Of a stretch of 64,000 bases of DNA, positions 1-8,694 are shown one piece after another. Every line of letters begins with the position of its first letter. Position 1 is the first letter of the stretch. The notes beneath the pieces were generated by a model, which was not told the DNA's origin, did no database searches, and worked only from the letters and a program-made list of their open reading frames with translations. This DNA is from Chryseobacterium daecheongense (GTDB taxonomy: Bacteria; Bacteroidota; Bacteroidia; Flavobacteriales; Weeksellaceae): the NCBI GenBank assembly GCA_027920525.1, contig CP115858.1, positions 2,294,001-2,358,000 of the forward strand. Direction: 5' to 3'. The position numbers and the translations under genes are program-made.

Positions 1-2903
1 TACACTACAAATGGATTTCTGGCATAAACTCCAATACTCATACTGTTAATAAATGTATTAGAAAGAACTGATTTTGGAATAGCATAACTTAGAGCAATTT
101 CCCTAATTTTCAATGCTGTACCATCAATTACAAATTCTTCTGCGATATCATCTCCATAATTAGTAGTAAAATAATTCACAGCTCCAGCATATGTAGGATC
201 ATTACCAACAGTAGTTGTGTTAGGAACATAAACGGGATTTGAAGCACTTCCAGTATTCTGAACCGAATTAGGAATAACATATCCTTTAGAACGGTCAAAG
301 TCAGCCTGTTTTTCCAAAGTTCCTACATATGACATTAAATTTTTCGCTTCAGATACAAAGCTATTTCCAGTTCTATAATCTGCAACTGCACTAAGCGTAA
401 AACCTTTCACCTTTACAGATGTACTAAACGCTAAAATATAATCAGGATCAAGCTTTCCTAAAACTTTATACTGACTACTTACAACAGGTATTCCTAAATC
501 ATCTACTATAATTCTACCTTCAGGATCTCTCTGATATGCAGTTCCCATAATTGTATTTGCGCTTCCTCCTAAAACAGCATAAAGTCCAGCTGGAATCCCT
601 TGTCCTGAAGCTCCTCTAGGAACGGAAGTTGCCCCGTTTTCTAAACTCGTTACAACCGATCTGTACTGAGCATAAGAACCTTTTAAATTCCACTCAAAAT
701 CTCTAGATTTGAATGGTGTTACTCCTAACTCCAATTCAAAACCTCTGTTTCTCATCGCCCCAGCATTATCCAAAACATTACTAAATCCTGTAGCGTTAGA
801 CACCCCGCTATTAGTAATCAATCCGTCGGTTTTAGTTTGATACACCGAACCATCAAAAGTAATTCTATCTTTAAAGAATCCTAAACTTAAGTTTCCTTCA
901 ACCGTATTATTAAATTCTGGTTTTATATCCTGTGATACAGGTGTTGTGTTAATGATATAAGAAGAAAGCGTTCCAAAAGGAAAACCAGTCGGGAAAGCCC
1001 CCACTTCGTCAACTGCATAAGCATCCAATATAGAGTTACCTGTTCTTGTATACCCTCCACTTACTTTTGCATATGTAAGTACACCGCTACTTGTTAAATT
1101 TTTAAATAATTTTGTAGGAATAAATGATGCCCCAACTGAATAATAAGGATACCCTTCATTTCTCATAGGCTTTGGAGCCTGCCCTACTATTGGCGTTTCT
1201 CGAATACTTAAAACAGAAGATTGTTCATATCTAAATGTTGCATTAAGGAAAAGATAATCCTTATAGCCTAGATCTAAATTAGAAAACCATGCAACGCTTC
1301 TTTTTCTCATCATTCCATTTTCAAGATTATACCATGGAGTTGAGTTCAGAACGTTTTGAATATTATACCATCCCGGGATTTGTAAATTGGTACCACCCAC
1401 TTGAGCATAATCCTCTTTTGCATCCTGCATATTATTACCCAAATTAAGTTTGAAATTCAAATCATCCGTTAGGTCATAATTAAAGTTTAACATTAAATCA
1501 CCATAATATTTCCAGGCTTTAGTTACTGATTTATTATAAGCTGATGCAATAGCTGCAGAACCATAATCTAAAAAGTTAGTCCCATCATATGGAGTTCCAG
1601 TATTAGTATATGGTCTTACATTCCCTGCATTATAAGCATCAGTATGGGTCTCTGTAATACTTGACACAGTAGACATATTTCCAGTATACGTAAGACTAAT
1701 ATTCTTGTTAAATTCGTAACCTAATGAAACAATACCATTAAACGTTGTTGTGTTGTTATCATTACGTAGATGATCTCTTAACCAGTAGGGGCTATAAGAG
1801 AATCCGGTCCAGTGTCCGTCCATTCCTCCAGCTTCGTATCTTCTAACATCAATATTGGTAGGAGTCTGAATCAATTGTCCAAAAAGATTACCTCCTGTTT
1901 GCGATGTATTTTGATCGATAAGATTAAATGTAGCGTCAATCCTTAATTTACCTAACTGCTTTCCTCCTTTATAGAAGAATGTATTTCTTTTAAGCTTGTC
2001 TCCTTTAATCATGAAATCATTTTCCACTCTATTAAAAGATAAAAAAGAATAAGAATCCGCACCACCCGCATTTACAGAAATACCATTTTGTAATAATACA
2101 CCATTTCTGAAGAATTTATCAGCATTATTCTTTCTTGGTGCATACGGGCTATATATTATACTACCATCAGCTTGAGGTAGACCAGCAACTAACAGTTGAC
2201 CTCCAATTTGAGGATCATTATAAGCAGGCCCCCAGCTACCATTTTCATAAGGTACCCAGTTAGTTCCTCCATATTCCACATCGCTAAAGTCTGTAGGCTC
2301 TCCAGTCCAACCTTGGCCATACAATTGTTGGCGAATTGGTGTTTTATAAATTGTAGATACATCTACGGAAGATGTTAGACTAAACTGTATTTTTTCAGAT
2401 TTTGTCCCCTTCTTTGTAGTAACAACAATAACCCCATTACTACCTCTCTCACCATACAGAGCTGACCCCTGTTGACCCTTTATAACATTCACGCTTTCAA
2501 CAACCTCAGGAGGTAATTGTTGGAAAATACTTAGTGTAGATATAGCTCCATCAATAACAACCAATGCTTCATTATTTCCTGATATTGATCTCGGCCCCCT
2601 AATCGTAACAGTAGCCTGGCTATTAACAGAGTTACTAGTAGTATTAATCTGTAAACCAGCCACTTTACCTGTTAAAGCTTGTGCAGCATTGGGATTTACT
2701 GCTTGATTTAACTCTTTGTTATCAATCACTTTATTACTAGTAACAATAGCATCTTGTCTTTTTTTAAGACCAAGAGCTCCAGTCACAACGACTTCACGTA
2801 TGTCCTGCGTTCTCAGAGTATCACCTTGTGTATTTTGTGCGTTCACAACCACAAAAGATGAAGTCAGAACTATAGCTAAAACACTTGTAGTTAATTTCTT
2901 CAT
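1..2903 (-). CDS. SusC/RagA-family TonB-dependent receptor (partial, C-terminus outside window)
   Basis: This is an outer-membrane TonB-dependent channel of the SusC/RagA type, which imports oligomers with a SusD-like partner. The minus strand stays open from ATG at 2903 to the window edge, about 967 codons. It starts with a signal peptide (MKKLTTSVLAIVL, then VNAQ), a TonB-box-like stretch (DIREVVVTG) and the plug motif GSALYGERGSNGVIVVTTKKG-like segment around residue 150, followed by beta-barrel sequence. The usual N-terminal carboxypeptidase-regulatory domain is missing: the plug follows the signal peptide directly. A SusD gene would lie to the left, outside the window. The substrate cannot be told. 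Confidence 0.93.
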   Translation of the reverse strand, partial: MKKLTTSVLAIVLTSSFVVVNAQNTQGDTLRTQDIREVVVTGALGLKKRQDAIVTSNKVIDNKELNQAVNPNAAQALTGKVAGLQINTTSNSVNSQATVTIRGPRSISGNNEALVVIDGAISTLSIFQQLPPEVVESVNVIKGQQGSALYGERGSNGVIVVTTKKGTKSEKIQFSLTSSVDVSTIYKTPIRQQLYGQGWTGEPTDFSDVEYGGTNWVPYENGSWGPAYNDPQIGGQLLVAGLPQADGSIIYSPYAPRKNNADKFFRNGVLLQNGISVNAGGADSYSFLSFNRVENDFMIKGDKLKRNTFFYKGGKQLGKLRIDATFNLIDQNTSQTGGNLFGQLIQTPTNIDVRRYEAGGMDGHWTGFSYSPYWLRDHLRNDNNTTTFNGIVSLGYEFNKNISLTYTGNMSTVSSITETHTDAYNAGNVRPYTNTGTPYDGTNFLDYGSAAIASAYNKSVTKAWKYYGDLMLNFNYDLTDDLNFKLNLGNNMQDAKEDYAQVGGTNLQIPGWYNIQNVLNSTPWYNLENGMMRKRSVAWFSNLDLGYKDYLFLNATFRYEQSSVLSIRETPIVGQAPKPMRNEGYPYYSVGASFIPTKLFKNLTSSGVLTYAKVSGGYTRTGNSILDAYAVDEVGAFPTGFPFGTLSSYIINTTPVSQDIKPEFNNTVEGNLSLGFFKDRITFDGSVYQTKTDGLITNSGVSNATGFSNVLDNAGAMRNRGFELELGVTPFKSRDFEWNLKGSYAQYRSVVTSLENGATSVPRGASGQGIPAGLYAVLGGSANTIMGTAYQRDPEGRIIVDDLGIPVVSSQYKVLGKLDPDYILAFSTSVKVKGFTLSAVADYRTGNSFVSEAKNLMSYVGTLEKQADFDRSKGYVIPNSVQNTGSASNPVYVPNTTTVGNDPTYAGAVNYFTTNYGDDIAEEFVIDGTALKIREIALSYAIPKSVLSNTFINSMSIGVYARNPFVV

Positions 2904-3218
2904 ATTTAAACTGATTATTTTTTTTATTAATTGCAAATATGTAAAACTTTCTTAAATTAACCAAATTATTTGTTAAAAATATTTAAAATTTTAAACGATT
3001 AAATACACTTATCCATTATATTTAAAAATATGATAAAATTAATGCTAATTTAACATAAATCACTAATTCGTGTTATTTTTTAAATATGATAAAAATTTTA
3101 TAACTCAACTAGAAATATTAAATAAATAAGATAAATACACTGCCATTTACACATATTGCCGCAAAATATATTTTTCTTTATTTTTACAAAATATTATAGT
3201 GTTTTATATATTATTTTA
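2904..3218. other. AT-rich divergent intergenic region
   Basis: About 315 bp of very AT-rich DNA separates the divergent SusC-like gene and rnhB. Apart from the candidate SusC promoter no gene, RNA or strong palindrome was seen. Open frame upstream of the rnhB ATG exists but encodes no recognisable N-terminal extension. Confidence 0.6.
2934..2965 (-). promoter_or_regulatory. Candidate promoter of the SusC-like gene
   Basis: On the minus strand, TTTG (2965-2962), a 20-bp spacer and CATATTTG (2941-2934) resemble the Bacteroidota -33/-7 pattern TTTG/TAnnTTTG, with one mismatch in the -7 box. It lies about 30 bp upstream of the ATG. Confidence 0.4.
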
Positions 3219-3803
3219 ATGGATTTATTACAAAGTTGGTCAGAGAGTTACATAGAAGCAGGATGTGATGAAGTTGGAAGGGGGTGCTTGTCAGGGCCCG
3301 TGGTTGCTGCAGCTGTCATCTTAGACCACAACTTCAAACAAAGCTTAGTAAATGATTCTAAAAAATTGAATTTTAAAACCAGAATGGATCTGGATAATTA
3401 TATAAAAGATAACGTTAAAGACTATGCTATCGCAGAATTACCTCCTGCATTTATAGACTTACACAACATTCTTAATGCCAGCATCCATGCAATGCATCAG
3501 GCATTAGATAAATTAACAACAAGACCGGAACTGATTCTGGTGGACGGAAACAAGTTCCACCCTTATAATTACATTCCACATCAGTGCATCATTAAAGGAG
3601 ATTCTAAAATCCTTTCAATTGCTGCAGCTTCTATCTTAGCTAAAAATTACAGAGACCAGCTGATGATTAAATTACATGATGAGTTTCCCGAATACGGATG
3701 GGATACTAATTTTGGATATGCTACTAAAAAGCATCAGGACGCACTTATAAAGTTTGGCCCCACAGTACACCATAGGCAATCCTTCAGACTTAAATATGAT
3801 TAA
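3219..3803 (+). CDS. rnhB: Ribonuclease HII
   Basis: RNase HII cleaves the RNA strand of RNA-DNA hybrids and nicks 5' of single ribonucleotides in DNA. The 194-residue protein is of normal family length. It carries the active-site motif CDEVGRG (D17, E18), the DSKKL segment, LVDGNKF and KGDSK, with conserved C-terminal FGPTVHHRQSF. The ATG at 3219 was chosen because it places the DEVGRG motif at the normal distance from the N-terminus; an upstream in-frame start at 3156 would add 21 unlikely residues. It is monocistronic, ends in a bidirectional terminator, and converges with yidC. Confidence 0.96.
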   Translation: MDLLQSWSESYIEAGCDEVGRGCLSGPVVAAAVILDHNFKQSLVNDSKKLNFKTRMDLDNYIKDNVKDYAIAELPPAFIDLHNILNASIHAMHQALDKLTTRPELILVDGNKFHPYNYIPHQCIIKGDSKILSIAAASILAKNYRDQLMIKLHDEFPEYGWDTNFGYATKKHQDALIKFGPTVHHRQSFRLKYD

Positions 3804-3814
3804 AGAGGTACAAT

Positions 3815-3849
3815 AAAAAAGAGGTGCAAATAATTTGCACCTCTTTTTT
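3815..3849. terminator. Bidirectional terminator between rnhB and yidC
   Basis: A perfect 10-bp stem (GAGGTGCAAA at 3821-3830, TTTGCACCTC at 3834-3843) has a 3-nt loop. It is flanked by six A on the left and six T on the right, so it can serve both convergent genes. Confidence 0.9.
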
Positions 3850-3864
3850 ATTATCATGATAAGA

Positions 3865-5664
3865 TTATTTCTTCTTATTTCTCTGTTGTTCCTGAGCTCT
3901 TTGTTGTTCTTGAGCCTTCTCCATCATCTCCCGCATTCTTTTCTGGAATTTACCTTCAGTTTTTGGTTTTTCCTTATTCGCCTGGATCTGGGCATGAATT
4001 TTCTTTTCATCCAGGATCACATATTTAATAACAAGGATAATCAAGATGTTAATTGCATTGGATACAAAGTAATACCATGAAAGACCAGATGCAGAGGTAT
4101 TCAGGAAGAATAAAAATGTAATTGGGAAAATGTACATTAATACTTTCATATTTGGCATTCCTTCCTGTTGAGGTTGCTGGATATTTCCTGATGTCATGAT
4201 AGTATAGATTAAAATTACCACCGTACACGCTAAAGCAAAAACACTCAAATGATCTCCCAAGAAAGGAACTTTAAATGGCAATCTGATTAAATCATCATAA
4301 GCGGTCAGATCTTTTGCAAACCAGAAGCCTTTCCCTCTTAAATCAATAAAGTTAGGGAAGAAACGGAATAATGCGTAGAAGATAGGAATCTGTACCAACG
4401 CCGGCAAACAACCCGCCATCTGATTAACACCAGCCTTTCTGTAAATTTCCATTGTAGCTTGTTGCTTCTTCATCGGATCCGCATCCTTTAACTTCGCATT
4501 AGCCTCATCAATTTCAGGACGAATTACCCTCATCATAGCACTCAATTTATGTTGCTTGTACATAATTGGCGATAGGATAAGTTTAACAATGATCGTCATA
4601 AAGAAGATCACCCAGCCCGCTGTTAATCCCCAAGATGCAATAATATTATACATTGGCATGAAGAAATAACGGTTCATCCCACCGATAAATGACCAACCCA
4701 AAGGTAATATCTCATCAAAGTTTTTATCATATGATTTTAATAACGGTAAATCTAATGGCATAAAATACCATGTAAAATCCTGATTCAATTCACTCCCTGT
4801 CATTTGAACAAATCCTTCGTAGTTGAATTTTTTCAAATATTCACCCTCTTCTATTGATTCCTGATTTCCTTTACTTTGTGTAAATCCGTTTTTAGCTTCA
4901 ATTACAGAAGAGAAGAATTGCTGTTTTACACCAATCCAGTTAAGAGTTTCTTTCTCTTCTTCCATGGTCGTTCTTCCATCGTAATCATAGCTCTTATAGT
5001 TATTAAATGTATAAGAAAATTCTGAGTGGGATTGTTCCTGAGCTCTACCTTTTTCTAAATTTCTCACATTATAATTCCAAAGAAAATCAGCCTTGGTATC
5101 AGAAGTTACTGAAGCCAATCCCTGAGTTCTTACTTTAAAGTCTAATGTATATTTAGGAAGTAATGTATAAATAAACTGAATAACAGCACCATTGTAATTA
5201 GCTGTCATCGTTACAGCATTTCCATTCACTGTCGGAGAGAAAACCAGGTCTTTAGTATTAATAACCTTACCCGTTTTATCCTTAAACTGAAAACCGTAGT
5301 TTGAGTTATTCTTATTGATTAAATAAAGAGGGAGATCAGCCTGATCACTTTTGTGATCATACGCTTTGTATTTTAAAAGTTCTACTTTAGAAACTTGCCC
5401 TCCCAAGCTGGAAAATTCCAATTTCAATTCATTATTTCCTAAAGTAGAAACCTGAATAGCGTTAGGAGTTACATTTGGATTGATATTACTTGCCTGAGTT
5501 TGTTTTACGGCAGTTTTTACCTGTTCAGTTTTTTGTTGCTGAGCTTTCAACTGTTCCTCTTTCTGTTGTTTATTCTGAAAATAAAACATGAATCCGAAGA
5601 GAACCAAACATAAAACCGCAAAACTAATCATTTGACTTTTATCGAGTCCGTTGTTCTGTTGCAT
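3865..5664 (-). CDS. yidC: Membrane protein insertase YidC
   Basis: YidC inserts and folds inner-membrane proteins, alone or with SecYEG. The 599-residue protein has an N-terminal membrane anchor (about residues 12-30), a linker rich in Gln/Lys, a large periplasmic beta-sandwich domain, and the conserved C-terminal hydrophobic core starting near WGLTAGWVIFFMTIIVK with the basic cytoplasmic loop after it. The tail is strongly basic (Lys/Arg/Gln repeats ending RNKKK), typical of ribosome-contacting YidC tails. It lies downstream of pyrG on the same strand, 193 bp away, the order common in flavobacteria. Confidence 0.97.
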   Translation of the reverse strand: MQQNNGLDKSQMISFAVLCLVLFGFMFYFQNKQQKEEQLKAQQQKTEQVKTAVKQTQASNINPNVTPNAIQVSTLGNNELKLEFSSLGGQVSKVELLKYKAYDHKSDQADLPLYLINKNNSNYGFQFKDKTGKVINTKDLVFSPTVNGNAVTMTANYNGAVIQFIYTLLPKYTLDFKVRTQGLASVTSDTKADFLWNYNVRNLEKGRAQEQSHSEFSYTFNNYKSYDYDGRTTMEEEKETLNWIGVKQQFFSSVIEAKNGFTQSKGNQESIEEGEYLKKFNYEGFVQMTGSELNQDFTWYFMPLDLPLLKSYDKNFDEILPLGWSFIGGMNRYFFMPMYNIIASWGLTAGWVIFFMTIIVKLILSPIMYKQHKLSAMMRVIRPEIDEANAKLKDADPMKKQQATMEIYRKAGVNQMAGCLPALVQIPIFYALFRFFPNFIDLRGKGFWFAKDLTAYDDLIRLPFKVPFLGDHLSVFALACTVVILIYTIMTSGNIQQPQQEGMPNMKVLMYIFPITFLFFLNTSASGLSWYYFVSNAINILIILVIKYVILDEKKIHAQIQANKEKPKTEGKFQKRMREMMEKAQEQQRAQEQQRNKKK

Positions 5665-5795
5665 TTTGATTTTATTAAAATTATTTTTTCATAATCCACC
5701 GTAAAATTCAACATTAAATTTCACCCTGGATTTCGAGCTGACAAAAATACTGATTTTTTATCAAAACTCTATCTTTTACTCTATTACAATATGAT

Positions 5796-5827
5796 AAACT
5801 CAGGCTGATAATAATCAACCTGAGTTT
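5796..5827. terminator. Hairpin between pyrG and yidC
   Basis: A 9-bp perfect stem (AAACTCAGG at 5796-5804, CCTGAGTTT at 5819-5827) has a 14-nt loop. There is no clear T-run on the minus strand, so it may be an attenuating or RNA-stabilising hairpin and not a full terminator. Confidence 0.4.
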
Positions 5828-5857
5828 AAATATGACGTTTAATCGATATAAATTCCT

Positions 5858-7465
5858 TTATTTCTTCTCACATGCTTTAATAAAAGCTCTGAATAGCGGA
5901 TGCGGTGTTGCAACCGTACTCTTATATTCAGGATGATACTGCACTCCTACATAGAACGGATGATCATTAAGCTCAAGAGCTTCAACCAGTCCAGTTTCAG
6001 GATTAGTACCTGTTGCAAAGAATCCGTTTTTTTCAAATTCTTGTAAATAATCACTGTTGAATTCATAACGGTGACGGTGTCTTTCAGCTATATTCTTACT
6101 TCCATAGATATCGGAAAGTTTAGAGTTATTCTTCACAGAACACTTCCAAGAACCAAGACGCATCGTTCCTCCTTTATCAACAACATTCTTTTGCTCTTCC
6201 ATTAAAGAGATCACTGGATGCTCTGTAGCAGTATCAAATTCCATAGAATTTGCTTTAGAATACCCTAAAATATTTCGTGCAAATTCAATAGTCATAATCT
6301 GCATTCCTAAACAAATTCCCAACATAGGAATTTTATTTTCTCTTGCATATTGAGCTGTCAATACTTTACCTTCTATACCTCTGTCTCCAAAACCTGGAGC
6401 AATAAGAATTCCATTAACTCCTTTTAAAGTTTCTTTGATATTTTCTTGGGTGATATCCCCACTATAAACCCATCTCACTTTTACTTCCGTCTCAAGATCT
6501 GCTCCGGCATGCTTAAATGCTTCAGCGATAGAAATGTAAGAATCCTGAAGAGAAACATATTTACCTACTAAAGCAATTTCAACAGTCTTTTTTGGATTCT
6601 GGAATTTCTTAAGGAAACTCTTCCAATCTTTAAGATCCGCTTCTTTATCACTCTTAAGATCCAATTCTTTTAGAACTACATCATCAAAGTTCTGTTTCTG
6701 AAGGTACATAGGGACTTCATAAATAGTTTCCAGATCTTTGCACTCAATTACATTATCCAAAGGAACATTACAGAACTGAGCTAATTTAGCTCTCTGATCT
6801 TTTGGTATTTTATGCTCTGTTCTGCAAACCAAAACATCTGCCATAATTCCGCTTTCCATCAATTGACGTACGGAATGCTGAGAAGGTTTTGTCTTTAATT
6901 CTCCACTGGAAGCCAGATATGGCAACAGGGTTAAGTGAATTACCATAGAATTCTTTTCTCCCAATTCCCATTTTAGCTGACGTACAGTTTCAATGTATGG
7001 CAAAGATTCGATATCCCCTACAGTTCCTCCGATTTCAGTAATAATGATATCGTAGTTCTGCTTGGATAAAATTTTAATTCTACGTTTGATTTCGTTAGTG
7101 ATATGAGGAATTACCTGAACTGTTTTTCCTAAAAAGTCGCCTTTTCTTTCTTTTTCAATTACAGTCTGGTAGATTTTTCCTGTAGTAACGTTGTTGTTTT
7201 GAGAAGTGGGAGCATCTAAGTATCGCTCGTAATGACCTAAATCCAGATCCGTCTCCGCACCATCTTCGGTTACATAGCATTCTCCGTGTTCATAAGGATT
7301 CAAAGTTCCTGGGTCAATATTAATATAAGGATCTAGTTTTTGGATCGTTACATTAAAACCGCGTGATTTCAGCAATAGTCCCAGAGAAGCAGAAACAATT
7401 CCTTTTCCCAAAGATGAAGTTACACCTCCTGTCACAAAGATGTATTTAGTATTCTTTTTACTCAT
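5858..7465 (-). CDS. pyrG: CTP synthase
   Basis: CTP synthase makes CTP from UTP, ATP and glutamine-derived ammonia, the last step of de novo pyrimidine nucleotide synthesis. The 535-residue protein has the N-terminal amidoligase domain (IFVTGGVTSSLGKGI, LDPYINIDPGTLNPYEHGE) and the C-terminal class I glutamine amidotransferase domain with the nucleophile in GICLGMQ and the VQYHPEYKS His-Glu pair. The ATG at 7465 is preferred over an in-frame TTG at 7483, because a good -7 box covers 7481-7488 and the TTG would lie inside it. Confidence 0.97.
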   Translation of the reverse strand: MSKKNTKYIFVTGGVTSSLGKGIVSASLGLLLKSRGFNVTIQKLDPYINIDPGTLNPYEHGECYVTEDGAETDLDLGHYERYLDAPTSQNNNVTTGKIYQTVIEKERKGDFLGKTVQVIPHITNEIKRRIKILSKQNYDIIITEIGGTVGDIESLPYIETVRQLKWELGEKNSMVIHLTLLPYLASSGELKTKPSQHSVRQLMESGIMADVLVCRTEHKIPKDQRAKLAQFCNVPLDNVIECKDLETIYEVPMYLQKQNFDDVVLKELDLKSDKEADLKDWKSFLKKFQNPKKTVEIALVGKYVSLQDSYISIAEAFKHAGADLETEVKVRWVYSGDITQENIKETLKGVNGILIAPGFGDRGIEGKVLTAQYARENKIPMLGICLGMQIMTIEFARNILGYSKANSMEFDTATEHPVISLMEEQKNVVDKGGTMRLGSWKCSVKNNSKLSDIYGSKNIAERHRHRYEFNSDYLQEFEKNGFFATGTNPETGLVEALELNDHPFYVGVQYHPEYKSTVATPHPLFRAFIKACEKK

Positions 7466-7480
7466 TAGATTAGGTTTGTG

Positions 7481-7511
7481 CAAAGTTATGGGAAAAAGAA
7501 ATACGAGGCAA
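7481..7511 (-). promoter_or_regulatory. pyrG promoter
   Basis: On the minus strand, TTG (7511-7509), a 20-bp spacer and TAACTTTG (7488-7481) match the Bacteroidota consensus. Transcription would start only about 10 nt before the ATG at 7465, giving a nearly leaderless mRNA. Confidence 0.65.
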
Positions 7512-7525
7512 TTTATTTGCTAAGA

Positions 7526-7565
7526 AATAAAAAAAAGGTTCCTCAAAATTACTTCAGAAACCTTT
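7526..7565 (-). terminator. Terminator of the yceI-like gene
   Basis: On the minus strand a 10-bp stem with one G-T pair (AAAGGTTTCT / AGGAACCTTT) is followed by a long T-run (complement of the A-run at 7527-7536). It lies just downstream of the YceI gene and separates it from pyrG. Confidence 0.85.
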
Positions 7566-7592
7566 AACCAAACCAAATTATATTTAAAAAAA

Positions 7593-8162
7593 TTATTGCT
7601 TTATTAATTCAAAATATAAATTAACATCTACATCCTTTGCAACACCCGCTCCTGTTGGATCATATTTAATATTATAATCTAAACGGTTTACTGTAAATTT
7701 TGTTTGAAAGCCTAAAATTTCTTTCCCTTGCTGATTTTTTGTTACACCACCATACGTTACCGGAATGCTGATTTCTTTTGTCACATCTTTAATAGTAAGT
7801 TTTCCTTTAAGAATGTAGGTATTATTTTTATCTTTCGTAATAGATCCGCTTTCGAATGTCATGGTCGGAAATTTCTCTGCATCGAAGAAGTCTGCACTTT
7901 TCAAATGCTTATCCCTCATTTCAACACCTGTGTTTACCGATCCGGTTACCACGCTAAAATTGAAGGCTGCCTTATCCAGATCTTTCCCTGAAGAAACCAC
8001 TGTACCATCGAATTTATCAAATCTTCCTTGCACAAAACTAATCCCCATATGCTTGATATTGAAGTTAACTGAAGAATGCATAGGATCTACTTTCCAGGTT
8101 GATTGTGCAAAGCCTGCGATGCTTAAAAAAGCAAACATAAAAGCTAATAGTATCTTTTTCAT
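7593..8162 (-). CDS. YceI-family periplasmic lipid-binding protein
   Basis: YceI proteins are small lipocalin-like beta-barrels that bind polyisoprenoid or other amphiphiles. The 189-residue protein has a cleavable signal peptide (MKKILLAFMFAFLSIAGFAQ). The mature part begins with the family hallmark TWKVDPMHSSVNFNIKHMG and continues with KHLKSADFFDAEKFPTMTF and the LTIKDVTKEISIPVTY strand. Length and motifs are typical. It has its own terminator and so is probably transcribed apart from pyrG. The ligand is unknown. Confidence 0.93.
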   Translation of the reverse strand: MKKILLAFMFAFLSIAGFAQSTWKVDPMHSSVNFNIKHMGISFVQGRFDKFDGTVVSSGKDLDKAAFNFSVVTGSVNTGVEMRDKHLKSADFFDAEKFPTMTFESGSITKDKNNTYILKGKLTIKDVTKEISIPVTYGGVTKNQQGKEILGFQTKFTVNRLDYNIKYDPTGAGVAKDVDVNLYFELIKQ

Positions 8163-8223
8163 TGTAATATATTTTATTTTTTACCCACCAAAGATAAAGT
8201 GATAAACCCATTCACCTCTTGAC

Positions 8224-8634
8224 CTATGATAATTTTTTCTTTGATTTTATTTTCACATACATAAAATGAATAGCAATTACAATCAGAAAAACGACAACTG
8301 CATTCATATACAAAAGTACATTCAGAAGTTTCGCGTTTGTTTTCTCAGAAAAATAAGTAAAAGGATTAGTTCCTGATATCATCAGCATAAAAAGGTAGAG
8401 TACTTCAAATAAAATAGCAATCCTAACCACCGATTGATATGTGCTTTTAAATATGACAACCGTTACAAGTCCCACTCCGCTGCTTATTATACACCCAATA
8501 AGAACAGCCAACGAAAGCATTCCAAAATCACCGCCGGGTAAATGCAAATATCCTACGAGCCAATCTGCAAGCCATGTAGTAAGGATTGTCATTATAAAGA
8601 ATATAACCACGCTTTTTATTAAAATATTTTTCAT
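8224..8634 (-). CDS. Hypothetical four-helix membrane protein
   Basis: No family was recognised. The 136-residue protein has four predicted membrane segments: about residues 7-25, 38-62, 70-88 and 103-127. It ends in a basic cytoplasmic tail (KIKSKKKLS). It is transcribed in the same direction as the YceI gene, 61 bp upstream of it, and divergently from radA across 60 bp. A small integral inner-membrane protein is the only supported statement. Confidence 0.7.
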   Translation of the reverse strand: MKNILIKSVVIFFIMTILTTWLADWLVGYLHLPGGDFGMLSLAVLIGCIISSGVGLVTVVIFKSTYQSVVRIAILFEVLYLFMLMISGTNPFTYFSEKTNAKLLNVLLYMNAVVVFLIVIAIHFMYVKIKSKKKLS

Positions 8635-8694
8635 ACTAGAAAATTAACCAAAAATTCAGAAGTAAAATTCAAAAAAAATTTTGAACTTCGCAGT

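Noticed and set aside
7466..7483. TTG start for pyrG at 7483
   Set aside because: The TTG overlaps the consensus -7 box, so it would lie upstream of the transcript.
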